Origin: CAWDDG01 sp963801065
GTDB lineage: Bacteria > Actinomycetota > Actinomycetes > Jiangellales > Jiangellaceae
Assembly: GCA_963801065.1 (NCBI GenBank)
Contig: CAWDDG010000008.1
Location: 186,001 to 250,000, forward strand
Direction: 5' to 3'
Length of the DNA stretch: 64,000 bases
Below the pieces are notes generated by a model. That model was not told the DNA's origin, made no database searches, and saw only the letters and a program-made list of their open reading frames with translations. Below, piece by piece: positions 25,586 through 34,139 of the stretch. Positions within the stretch are counted from its first letter, which is position 1. Each line of letters starts with the position of its first letter. A program made the position numbers and the translations under genes.

Positions 25586-27184
25586 GTGAGCAAGAAAGCG
25601 AGTACCAGCGTTCCTCAACAGGATCAGCACAGTCCACGGTTGGCTGTCTTGCTTGCAGCGGCGATGTTCGTCCTCGTCGTCGACACGTCGCTGATGAACG
25701 TCTCGATCTCATCGGTGGTCAAGGATCTCGACACGACGGTGAGCGGCGTCCAGTCCGCGATCGCGCTCGAGGCTCTGGTCTCCGCCGCGTTCATCCTGAT
25801 CAGCAGCAAGGTGGGCGACCTCATTGGCCGGAAGCTGGCCTACGTGTTGGGCCTGCTCGCCTACGCGATCGGTGCCTTGGCGATGACCCTGGCCCAGAGC
25901 CTGTTGGCGATCATCATCTTCTGGGCGATCCTGGGCGGCCTTGGCGCGTCGTTGCTGCTGCCCGCCATGCAGTCACTCATCCACGGGAACTTCGACGGGG
26001 CGGCTCGGAAGAAGACCTATGCCCTGGTTGGGGCCGCGGCGGCGATTGCTGCCGCGGTTGGGCCACTGCTCGGAGGCTTCGTCACGACGTTCTTGTCGTG
26101 GCGGGTCGGCTTCCTCCTCGAGGTCGTGGTTATCGCGGTGGTGCTCGCAAATATCAAGATCGTCCGCGACGTGGCCTACACGGGACCTCGGCACATCGAC
26201 CTTGTTGGCGCGGTTCTTTCCGTCGTGGGCATGGGCGGTGTCGTGCTGGGCATCCTCGTCTGGCAAGAGGGGGGTGAAGCCGTTGCGGCGCTCATTGCGA
26301 TCGGCGCAATCGGGCTCGTCGTGATGGCGTACTGGCTGGTGCGCCGCAAGCGTCAAGGGAAGTCGACATTGCTCGACCCGGACCTGTTCCGCTTCCCGCA
26401 CTTCAGGATCGGGATCTTCCAGCAGATGCTTCAGCAGATCACCTTGGGCGGCGCGATGATCGTGCTTCCGATCTTCTTGCAGATGACGCTCGAGTACAAC
26501 GCGCTGCAGGCAGGGCTTTCCCTCGCCCCGTTGTCACTCAGCATGTTCGCGGTTGCGATGTATGCGGGTCGGAAATCGGGAAAGCGGCGCTCGAGCAGCA
26601 TTATTTGTGTCGGGTTCGCGCTCACAACAGTGGGAATGGCGCTGCTCATCCCGCTTGTCCCTCGAGCGGACTTCGGCTGGTTACTCATCGGCCCCCTGCT
26701 GCTGGCGGGATCCGGGTTGGGCCTGTTGGTGTCCCAGCTCAACAACTACACGTTGGCCCCCATCGAGGAAGAGCGGGTCAGCGAGGCTGCCGGCGTGAAC
26801 TCGGCCGCCGGGTCGTTCGGGCTGTCGTTCGGCTTGGCGGTGGCAGGAGGCATCATGCTGGCAGCCCTCTCCCTGAGCTTTACCGACTTGACCGCGGCGA
26901 GCACCGTGATCCCCCCTGATCAGCAGGAGCAGATCTCCCAGACGCTGGAGGACGATGCCCAGGTGATGAGCAACACCCAGCTTGACGCGTTGCTCGTAAA
27001 GGAACCCGAGGCGGTCCGAGAGGAGATCCTCCGCATTAACACACACGCAAGAGACCTTTCACTCCAAGTGGCGTTGCTCGTTCCCGTCATCGCCGGACTG
27101 ATCGGGCTGTTCAACTCATTCCGCATGATGCGCCTTCCGGAGATAACCCCGTCGGGCTCAGTCGAAGGGACGGCCTTGGGCTGA
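25586..27184 (+). CDS. MFS transporter, DHA2 (14-TM) type
   Basis: This 532-aa drug:H+ antiporter-2-like permease has the start FVLVVDTSLMNVSISSVVKD, the loop SSKVGDLIGRK and motif C-like AAVGPLLGGFVTTFLSWR. Fourteen helices fit the length. A soluble stretch near the C-terminus (residues about 440-500) precedes the last helix. The GTG at 25586 follows GGAGG by four bases. Substrate unknown; it probably exports a toxic compound. Confidence 0.9.
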   Translation: MSKKASTSVPQQDQHSPRLAVLLAAAMFVLVVDTSLMNVSISSVVKDLDTTVSGVQSAIALEALVSAAFILISSKVGDLIGRKLAYVLGLLAYAIGALAMTLAQSLLAIIIFWAILGGLGASLLLPAMQSLIHGNFDGAARKKTYALVGAAAAIAAAVGPLLGGFVTTFLSWRVGFLLEVVVIAVVLANIKIVRDVAYTGPRHIDLVGAVLSVVGMGGVVLGILVWQEGGEAVAALIAIGAIGLVVMAYWLVRRKRQGKSTLLDPDLFRFPHFRIGIFQQMLQQITLGGAMIVLPIFLQMTLEYNALQAGLSLAPLSLSMFAVAMYAGRKSGKRRSSSIICVGFALTTVGMALLIPLVPRADFGWLLIGPLLLAGSGLGLLVSQLNNYTLAPIEEERVSEAAGVNSAAGSFGLSFGLAVAGGIMLAALSLSFTDLTAASTVIPPDQQEQISQTLEDDAQVMSNTQLDALLVKEPEAVREEILRINTHARDLSLQVALLVPVIAGLIGLFNSFRMMRLPEITPSGSVEGTALG

Positions 27185-27581
27185 CTTCGATTCCGTTCGA
27201 CTTGCGGCGACTTGTCCTCGACCAGCGAGGGACATCACTGCATACCAGCGCCCGCAGTTGCCCGATAGTTCCTGGTCCCACGGGACAAGGATGCTGTCAC
27301 CGATCAGTGGAGCCTCCTTGACCAAGTTCGCGTAGCAACGGCCCGACCGATCCACTCGGCTGACCGCAAGGGGTGCTTCGCCTCGCCGCGGGCGACGGCC
27401 GCAAGCGGCCGCCCTTGACCCCTGAGCCTCCGCGGCCCCTCGGGCAGGGGGCAGGAAGGCTCCTGCCCGGCCGGTGCCGGCGGCCCTCGCCGGCCGCCTC
27501 CCGCTCGTCGACACGGACTTTGATGCCCCAACGCCGATGCACACTGGGCGATGTGGAGCAGCTCCTCGGTTCGCCCGATCA
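27185..27581. other. Intergenic with one GC-rich hairpin
   Basis: A 7-bp inverted repeat (CGGCCGC-AA-GCGGCCG, 27396-27411) could act as a terminator for the MFS gene, though it is 212 bases after its stop. No gene is recognised. Confidence 0.4.
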
Positions 27582-28028
27582 GACTGGGCACAGCCGACGA
27601 CGTATGCAGTATTCGGCCTGGCCTTACTCGCATGCGCGGTTTCCTGGTCCCCGACGTGGTATGGGAGTACGACGACAGAGCGATCCACAACAGTCGGGGC
27701 CGGGCGATGACCGCGACTGTAGTCAAGGTCCTCGAGCGCAGCCGGACCGACGAGGCGCTGTACGTCCGCGGCAGCCTGCCGGACGGCCGCACAGTCGACG
27801 TGGACCTCGCGGACAGCGACCAGTTTGGGCGGAGGAGGGCCAACCGCTGCGGGTCACGGTTGATCCCACCGACCTGAGCCGCAACATGCTGGCCGACCTG
27901 CTCGCCGACCAGGACCCGTCCATAATCGCGCTGGCAAAAACGTCGGCCCCGTCGTGCGGTTCGCAGTCGGCTGGTTCATCGCCGCCGCCGTGACCGCCCG
28001 CAAGGCCTCACGCCAGCCCAAGACATGA
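27582..28028 (+). pseudogene. Multiply frameshifted membrane-protein gene
   Basis: Consecutive pieces in changing frames fit one protein. A membrane helix (TTYAVFGLALLACAVSW) comes first. A soluble beta-rich part follows (VVWEYDDRAIHNSRGRAMTA, then EALYVRGSLPDGRTVDVDLA), continuing as EEGQPLRVTVDPTDLSRNML. The last frame has a second helix, PVVRFAVGWFIAAAVTARKA, and ends at 28028. At least three frame changes are needed. I do not recognise the family; the TM-soluble-TM plan recalls DUF3592-like proteins. Confidence 0.55.
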
Positions 28029-28160
28029 TCGCCGCGCCGACAAGCTACGGAACAAGCACTGGCAGAGTCTTGACGGTGCCGACCGCAGCACAGCAGCGAA
28101 GTACAGCAACCGCTACGACCACGAGCACTCTTTGGGCCAGCCAACCGACCCAATTCACGC

Positions 28161-28367
28161 CTGAGCAACCCACCGGAGACCAGCCTGTGGAGAGTTCTCA
28201 CAACGGTGTTGCTCGTCGCGATACCGCTCCTGATCCTGCTTCTGCTCGGAGAACGGGCTCAAGTCATCTTGCCGAAGATGCGTGCGTGGATGAACACGAA
28301 CTCGTGGGTCGTCAGCGAGATCGTCATCGTGATCTTCCTTGCGATAACGATCGCCGGCCTCACCTAG
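28161..28367 (+). pseudogene. C-terminal fragment of a GAP (Sap) family transporter
   Basis: In-frame translation gives LWRVLTTVLLVAIPLLILLL, GERAQVILPKMRAWMNTNSW and VVSEIVIVIFLAITIAGLT, then a stop. This matches the last two helices of GAP-family (Sap, sulfolipid-addressing protein) membrane proteins, normally about 220 aa. The first two thirds are missing and no start is present. Confidence 0.6.
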
Positions 28368-28399
28368 GCGTGGCCTCCGGTACCGACCAGTCCCGTCTG

Positions 28400-29224
28400 T
28401 CAAACGGATATGCCGTACGCCTCGGTAAAGGCCTTGCCGGTGTACGCGTTCGAGGCATAGGCGTAGCCTCCGTCGCCCCAGTTGGTGCCCCAGCTGTTGC
28501 GGACGATGAAGCCGGCGGTGGTGTAGCCCACAAGCGCGATTGCGTGGCCGCCATGGGCGGTTGACGGCTTGTAGGTCGCGAGCTTGCCATTGGTGGCGGT
28601 CGCGTTGTCCCACGTCGAGTCCACGTCGAGCCGGGTGAGGATGGGCCCGTTGTTCGCCAGCCAGGTGCGCCAGTTGCCCAGCGTACGGCCGAGGTTGAAG
28701 TAGGCCGCGATCTTGAGTTGGGTTGCGATGGCATAGAACGTGGCTTCCTCCCCGACGTAGAGCTTCCCGCTCTTGAACGGCAGTTCGCGATTGCGCACCG
28801 CGCCCCACTTGCGAGCGACGTCCAGGGCGCTCTTCAACGAGGTGCCCGCTGACTCGATGAAGGACGTGGGCTGGCGCACGAACTGGTCGGTCTCCTTGGC
28901 CGCCATCCACTGGAACCGCGTCGACAGGACGTCGGTCTTCGCTATCCGGCCGGTCTGGACGAAGTGCCAGCGCAGCACGGAATCGGCCGAGGCCCACCCC
29001 ACGCACGATCCCGTCGCGCCCTGGTCGCCGACCTGCCACCAGGTGTCGTCGCGGAGATCCTTCGACGCCGGGGCTCTCGCCGAACTCGCGAGGATCCCGG
29101 CGTCTTCGGCGTTGTGGAACGCCCAGTCGTTCTCGGTGTCCGACGACGGTATGCAGTTGAGAATGCGTCTCGTGCCATCGTCGGTGGTGACGGACCGGCT
29201 CTTGTCATTAACCTTCTTGGCCAT
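28400..29224 (-). CDS. Papain-like (C1 family) cysteine peptidase
   Basis: This 274-aa protein has no signal peptide. The papain catalytic set is visible: oxyanion Gln68 and nucleophile Cys74 in VGDQGATGSCVGWASA, His227 in HGGHAIALVGY and Asn243 in VRNSWGTNWGDGGYAYA. The N-terminal 60 residues may serve as a short propeptide. GGGGGG lies upstream of ATG 29224. The neighbouring divergent gene (29324) encodes a chagasin-type inhibitor of exactly this protease class, 99 bases away, so the two most likely form a protease-inhibitor pair. Confidence 0.9.
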   Translation of the reverse strand: MAKKVNDKSRSVTTDDGTRRILNCIPSSDTENDWAFHNAEDAGILASSARAPASKDLRDDTWWQVGDQGATGSCVGWASADSVLRWHFVQTGRIAKTDVLSTRFQWMAAKETDQFVRQPTSFIESAGTSLKSALDVARKWGAVRNRELPFKSGKLYVGEEATFYAIATQLKIAAYFNLGRTLGNWRTWLANNGPILTRLDVDSTWDNATATNGKLATYKPSTAHGGHAIALVGYTTAGFIVRNSWGTNWGDGGYAYASNAYTGKAFTEAYGISV

Positions 29225-29323
29225 CGCGCACCCCCCGGTAACGGTATGCGGCCAGCTGGCAACGCCGGCCGGCCGTACTCGCGATCCAAGATCGGTCGCT
29301 GCCTCGAAGGTAGGCGCGACTGA

Positions 29324-29659
29324 ATGAGCCGTCAACGAAAGGGGGAGGAGATTCCGCGCGGCCGACCGGTGGACGTGGTCGAAGGCGAACGGTTCGAGGT
29401 GAGTCTCGCCGACCTGCCCGGAGCGGGCTACGTCTGGGAGCCGGGTGAGGTTGCCCCGGGCCTGACCTTGCTCGAGGAGGAGATGACAGCGCCGCCCACA
29501 GGTGTCGTCGGCGCGTCGCGACGCAAGGCCATCCGGTTCCGGGCGGATCGCGCGGGCGACTACGTTCTCGCCTTCACCCTGGCCAGGCCCTGGGAGGACA
29601 CGCCGAAAGAGACCCGCACAGTTCACGTACACGTGCGTCCCTCGGGTGCGAACCGTTGA
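29324..29659 (+). CDS. Chagasin-like (I42) cysteine peptidase inhibitor
   Basis: This 111-aa protein carries the three loops that chagasin-family inhibitors insert into papain-like active sites. They are LPGAGYVW (residues 31-38, for the NPTTGYxW loop), GVVGASRRKAIRF (60-72, for the Gly-rich loop) and LARPWE (86-91, the RPW loop). There is no signal peptide, which fits inhibition of the neighbouring cytosolic-looking C1 peptidase. Divergent transcription from a shared 99-base region suggests coordinated expression. Confidence 0.85.
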   Translation: MSRQRKGEEIPRGRPVDVVEGERFEVSLADLPGAGYVWEPGEVAPGLTLLEEEMTAPPTGVVGASRRKAIRFRADRAGDYVLAFTLARPWEDTPKETRTVHVHVRPSGANR

Positions 29660-29774
29660 CCGGCGGGTCTGGCGCATTCGGTTGCACGACCGGGTGGCCG
29701 GGTGCGGACGCCCGTGTACCGACGTCGCGTCTACCAGTGACCAGCCCGTAGCGCGCTTCGCGGGCCGTCCTCCG

Positions 29775-30557
29775 TCAATTCTGTTCCGACGGGCCGGAAC
29801 TCGCGAGATCCCGACGAGATGACGATCGCTGGGCAAGCCACCAGACCACGGCGACGCCCATGCCATTCAGGGCCCAATGCAGCCCGATCGGCGGCAGCAG
29901 GCTGTCGGACCACAGCCGAAGCAGCGCAAACACGAAGCCGCCCGCCGTAGTGAACAGCACCGTGGTCAGCACCGCGAGCAGGCGCCCGCGTCGGTCGCGC
30001 CCGAGCATCTTCGCAACCCCGTCGTGCGAGGCATGCATCGCGCGAGCCGGCAGCACATGCCAGAGCCCGAAGAGCACCGACGTGCCACAGACGGCCCAGC
30101 CCGTGCCGTACCGGACCGAGACCATGCCGAAGAGAACCCCACGAAAGGCGGTCTCCTCGAGCAGTACGGTCCCGAACGGAATGACCACAAGGACCCGCAG
30201 CGCGACCGCTTGTCCGCTGGCGCCCATCGCCCTCCGGTCGGCGAAGGCGCCGCGAGTTCGTTTCAACGCCGCAGCAACGGCGTAGCCGACGACCACGACG
30301 AGCACGATCAGCACAGCCCACAACAACCCGGGCAGGACGGTGCCGCGTCCCACCCCGAGGTCGCTAGCGCTCAAGCCGTCCAGCCAGGCCAGCACCAGAA
30401 GCGCGGTCGACCCAAGCACGCAGACAGGGACATACCACCGCTGCGGCAACCGATTCGTCGCGACGTTGACAGCCCCCATGACCAGGACGACCGCAAGCAG
30501 CAGCACGGGATCGATGGTGCCCGTCTTCGGCGTCGGGTGACGAACGCATCCTGCCAT
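29775..30557 (-). CDS. CPBP (CAAX-like) intramembrane metalloprotease
   Basis: This 260-aa multi-pass protein has the conserved CPBP motifs: EExxxR in LLEETAFRGVLFG, the His in FGLWHVLPA, and HWALN near the C-terminus. About seven membrane helices are present. Bacterial members process or protect small peptides, or have unknown substrates. ATG 30557 (MAGCVRHPT) was preferred over upstream in-frame codons that are Arg-rich. Confidence 0.87.
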   Translation of the reverse strand: MAGCVRHPTPKTGTIDPVLLLAVVLVMGAVNVATNRLPQRWYVPVCVLGSTALLVLAWLDGLSASDLGVGRGTVLPGLLWAVLIVLVVVVGYAVAAALKRTRGAFADRRAMGASGQAVALRVLVVIPFGTVLLEETAFRGVLFGMVSVRYGTGWAVCGTSVLFGLWHVLPARAMHASHDGVAKMLGRDRRGRLLAVLTTVLFTTAGGFVFALLRLWSDSLLPPIGLHWALNGMGVAVVWWLAQRSSSRRDLASSGPSEQN

Positions 30558-30601
30558 CTGTGGTCTCGCCCTTCGCCGGCTGGGATGCCGCGACCTCACA
30601 G

Positions 30602-30772
30602 ATGGACGGAGTTGCTGTCGTGTTCGCAAGCCTGCCGTTCACGCCTTCGCTACTGCCGCGCCCCGGGCTCTTCCAAGGCATGCTCGTTGGCATTTCCGAT
30701 GCCATTGGCTACGGCTTTGGCGTCGCGGGAGCCTGGGTCTGGCGCCAGTTCGCTGATCGTGCTCGCCCATAG
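30602..30772 (+). pseudogene. N-terminal fragment of an Abhydrolase_9 membrane protein
   Basis: MDGVAVVFASLPFTPSLLPR is followed by PGLFQGMLVGISDAIGYGFG and a basic end. This matches the first helices of the large actinobacterial alpha/beta-hydrolase proteins with an Abhydrolase_9_N domain (motif TPSLLPR). The frame stops after 56 codons instead of about 500, so only the start survives. Confidence 0.6.
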
Positions 30773-30829
30773 CCGTCGGGTACGACGCCTTGGCTCGACA
30801 GTGGCCACGCTACGGATGCATGCCGACCC

Positions 30830-31250
30830 GAGGGACACAAGAAGATCGCGCGGGACTACATCGAGCGCGTCTTCAACCAACACCGGCCCGACCTCGCCAA
30901 TGACTTCGTCACACCGGACGTCGTGTGGCACGGAGGCATCCTCGGCGACGTCGCCGGTGCCGAGGAACGTGACGGGAGTCCTGCGCAGTTTCATCGGGCC
31001 CCTTGCCGACCTGCACGCCGTCGAGCAGGACGTCATCGCCGAGGGCGACCCGGTCATGCTGCGACTCGTGATAACCGTGACGCAGCGGGGCGACCTGCTG
31101 GGCGTACCCGCCAGTGGCCGCCAGAACCGGTGGAACGCGGTCGATATCTACCGGATCACCGACGGCCGCATCAGCGAGGAGTGGGCAGCCGACGACGCCG
31201 CCGACATCATGTATCAGCTTGGTGCCTTCAACCCACCGTGGCTCGGCTGA
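30830..31250 (+). pseudogene. Frameshifted SnoaL-like ester cyclase
   Basis: One frame gives KKIARDYIERVFNQHRPDLA and DFVTPDVVWHGG, as in the N-terminus of SnoaL proteins. After a shift near 30965 the next frame continues with LHAVEQDVIAEGDPVMLRLV, WNAVDIYRITDGRISEEWAA and a C-terminus LGAFNPPWLG. There is no convincing start codon in the first frame. The gene is inactive or depends on an unseen correction. It is the second SnoaL relic of the window. Confidence 0.7.
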
Positions 31251-31456
31251 CCTGAGTCGCACGGTCACGGTCTGCTTCGGCAGTTCGCGCCCGCCGTCGA
31301 TCAGCCACCTGCGGCGGCGACGCGGCGCCAGGCAGATGTGGTCTGCCCTCCGCCGATATGTTCCAGGGCCGGTAGCAGCGCCCCACAGCAGGCTGATCGT
31401 GGTGCGCTGCGGGTGGATGCCGTCCTGCAGGATGAGAACGATCGCGAGCCGGGCGA

Positions 31457-32143
31457 TCAGGCGGGGCCGACGCTCGCGAGGATCGCCCGCCCGAGCTCCT
31501 CGGGCCGGGTGAACTGCGGCCAGTGGCCCGTCGGCAGGTCGTTGTAGTCGACATCGCGGATCTTCGCGAGCTCCCGCACGTACGGGTGACCCTGCTCCAT
31601 CCACTCCCGGAGCATCGCACTCGGGAACTCGCACGCGATGACGGTGACGGGCACGTCGTAGCGACGCTCGTCGGAGAGCTGCTGCGGGTCGCTCGTGACG
31701 TGCACGGGCGACGGGATCGCGCGCTCCCGGAACGCCGCGCGCAGCTCGTCGTCGAGGTCGACGAGGTCTTCCTCCTCGAAGAGCGACCAGTCCGGCAGCG
31801 GGACCTCGCCGTTCTCGGCCGGGAACTCGTCGTTGATGACCCCGCCCTCGCCGAGGGGGCCGCTGTCGACGTAGACGACGCGGGCGACACGGTCAGGCCG
31901 CGCGTCGACCGCGGCGTGGGCGATCGCGCCGCCGCCGGAGTGCCCGACAAGTACGACCTTGCCCTCGGCCGGGTCGAAGGAGTCGATCGCCTCGACGACC
32001 GCGTCGACGTGGTCGCGCAGAGTGATCTCGGAGCGGTCGGCGTCCTTCGACTCCATGCCGGGAAGCGTAAGCGCGTGCGTGCGGTGCCCCGCCTGCTCGA
32101 GGGCGGGAGCGACCTCGTCCCACGACGAGCCGTCGAGCCACAA
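31457..32143 (-). CDS. Alpha/beta-hydrolase without a standard start codon
   Basis: The 228-aa frame encodes an alpha/beta-hydrolase: nucleophile Ser in VLVGHSGGGA, an acidic residue region around RDVDYNDLP and His in LPTGHWPQF. The first strand (IDIVLIPGLWLDGSSW) continues upstream of the TTG at 32143 to 32167. There the only candidate is ATC, followed upstream by an in-frame TAG. Either an ATC start is used, or a mutated start leaves a shortened protein lacking the first strand. Substrate unknown. Confidence 0.72.
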   Translation of the reverse strand: MWLDGSSWDEVAPALEQAGHRTHALTLPGMESKDADRSEITLRDHVDAVVEAIDSFDPAEGKVVLVGHSGGGAIAHAAVDARPDRVARVVYVDSGPLGEGGVINDEFPAENGEVPLPDWSLFEEEDLVDLDDELRAAFRERAIPSPVHVTSDPQQLSDERRYDVPVTVIACEFPSAMLREWMEQGHPYVRELAKIRDVDYNDLPTGHWPQFTRPEELGRAILASVGPA

Positions 32144-32411
32144 ACCGGGAATCAGGACGATGTCGATGGCCCGACGCTACGCCAGGCCAGCGACATTTTC
32201 GCCACAGGAGGCGATCTTCCCCGCCGATCGGTGCGCAACCCCGACTTCCGGTCATCCACAGCCAGCAGGCCATGCACACCGACGCACTCATTCGCTGCCG
32301 AGCGAGCTCCCTTACGGAGAGTCGGATGTGGCCGGTAGCTGGGTCTCGCACCATGGGTCACGCGAGTTTCGGCGTTATACGCTGACGTGTCGGTGAGCGA
32401 GGAGAGCTCCC

Positions 32412-33380
32412 ATGGGTAGATCGTTCACGGTCGCAGCGGTGCAAGCGGCCTATGTCTTGATGGACCGCGCGGCGACCACCGACCGGGTGGAGCAGCTGAT
32501 CGGTGCAGCCGCCGCTCAGGGCGCCGAGTTGATCGTGTTCCCTGAGGTGTTCGTGCCGGGCACTCCGATCTGGATCGACGCGGTACCGATCTGGGACGGC
32601 GACGAAGCATGGTTCGCTCGCCTCGTCGATCAGGCAGTGGTCGTCCCGAGCGCGACCACCGAACGAATCGCCGCCGCCGCGCAGGACAATCATGCGTACG
32701 TGGTGTTGGGCGTCGACGAGCGCGAGCCACACGGGACAACGATCTACAACACACTCCTGTACTTCGGTCCGGACGGCCGACTGCTCAACAAACACCGCAA
32801 GCTGATTCCCACCGGTTCCGAGCGGACGGTGTGGGGCATGGGCGACGGCTCGATGCTGGACGTGGTGCCCACCGATCTCGGTCGTGTCGGCGGCCTCATC
32901 TGCTGGGAGAACTACATGCCCCTGGCGCGGTTCCACCTGTACGCCCAAGGCGTAGAGATCTGGGTTGCGCCGACACTGGCCCGCGGTGACGGCTGGATTG
33001 CCACGATGCGCCACATCGCACGGGAGGGTCGCGTCTGGGTCATCGGTGTCAACCCGTGTGTGCGCGTCGATCAGATCCCTGCCGACTTCCCGGATCGCGA
33101 TCGGGTTTGGCGGGTTCTGGACGAGGAAGAGGCGGAGTGGGTTGAGCCTGGAAACAGTGTGATATGCAACCCCAACGGCGAGATTGTCGCCGGACCGCTG
33201 CGGTACTCGGAGAACATTCTGACGGCCGAGGTCGACCTGACGGAGGTCGCGGTTGGGCGGCGGCTCTTTGACCCTGTGGGCCACTACCACCGCCCCGACG
33301 TGTTCCGTCTCTCCGTTGACGTTCGCGCTCAGCGGGCGTTGAACATCGTGGCCGAGGATCCCGTCGGCCCCGCCGGCTGA
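32412..33380 (+). CDS. Nitrilase / carbon-nitrogen hydrolase
   Basis: This 322-aa enzyme has the catalytic triad Glu45 in LIVFPEVFVPG, Lys130 in NKHRKLIPTG and Cys164 in GGLICWENYMPL. The WENYMPL context is characteristic of true nitrilases (nitrile to acid plus ammonia) rather than amidases. GAGGAG precedes the ATG. It is monocistronic, and the substrate nitrile is unknown. Confidence 0.9.
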   Translation: MGRSFTVAAVQAAYVLMDRAATTDRVEQLIGAAAAQGAELIVFPEVFVPGTPIWIDAVPIWDGDEAWFARLVDQAVVVPSATTERIAAAAQDNHAYVVLGVDEREPHGTTIYNTLLYFGPDGRLLNKHRKLIPTGSERTVWGMGDGSMLDVVPTDLGRVGGLICWENYMPLARFHLYAQGVEIWVAPTLARGDGWIATMRHIAREGRVWVIGVNPCVRVDQIPADFPDRDRVWRVLDEEEAEWVEPGNSVICNPNGEIVAGPLRYSENILTAEVDLTEVAVGRRLFDPVGHYHRPDVFRLSVDVRAQRALNIVAEDPVGPAG

Positions 33381-33599
33381 CCGCTCGGCCGCCGCCCGAG
33401 AGGCGCAGTGCCCCGACGTGCGGTCGCGGCAGTCGCCCCTCGGTCGGGTTCACCGCGCTCGTCACTGGCCTACGCCACAGTGCCGGAACTACCCTCGCCG
33501 ACGAGAGGATCGATCCTGACCACGGCCATCGCGCCCAGCTGCCGCCGCTGCGCTGGTGCATCATGGAATCCTCAGTAATCTGACGAGGACCGGGTGGTG

Positions 33600-33920
33600 A
33601 TGATGGCGCTGGTCCGGGCCCTCGTCGTCCTGGGCGTCCTCGCGGTGATCGCCTACGCGACCTACGCCATGATCAGCGGCACCGCGAAGCGGCGCATCGA
33701 TGTGGCACCCGCCGGCCCACGATGGGTGGCTACCCACTATGCGGTCAACGGCGCGACCCGCGTGGTCGTCCGCAAGGTGAGGCTCGGCTACGACGACGTA
33801 CTCGACGAGCACCTGGTGGTGGAGATCCCGGACAGCGACTCGGACTTCGACACCAAGTTCCTCGAAGCGATGGCAGAGGCGCGCGCCCGGGCCGCCCTGT
33901 TCGAGTCGGAGTCGGACTAG
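33600..33920 (+). CDS. Small single-helix membrane protein
   Basis: About 106 residues: one N-terminal membrane helix (ALVRALVVLGVLAVIAYATY) and a cytoplasmic soluble part with alternating strands (THYAVNGATRVVVRKVRLGY) and an acidic end. Of the stacked starts GTG 33594, GTG 33597, ATG 33600 and ATG 33603, the ATG at 33600 lies ten bases after GAGGA. It resembles conserved actinobacterial proteins of unknown role. Confidence 0.65.
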   Translation: MMALVRALVVLGVLAVIAYATYAMISGTAKRRIDVAPAGPRWVATHYAVNGATRVVVRKVRLGYDDVLDEHLVVEIPDSDSDFDTKFLEAMAEARARAALFESESD

Positions 33921-34139
33921 CCCCGGACGCGGACACCGCGCCGCCTGGCGCACACACCACTGCCGGTAGGGGAGGTCCCTATGGTGAGCATGATTCCTTC
34001 GGGCTTCCCCTGACCCGCATGCTCGCAGGATCGTTCTGGCTGACTTCCCGATAGATCCCAGCGACGGTGCGTGCTTGACGCAGGGCTCGCGATCGCCGTT
34101 CGTTGGGGATCGTTGTCGTGGATCGGGGATCGGAGCGCG

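Noticed and set aside
28155..29039. Long frame overlapping the papain-like gene on the same strand
   Set aside because: Second-frame shadow of the peptidase gene; composition is Arg/Gly/His-rich.
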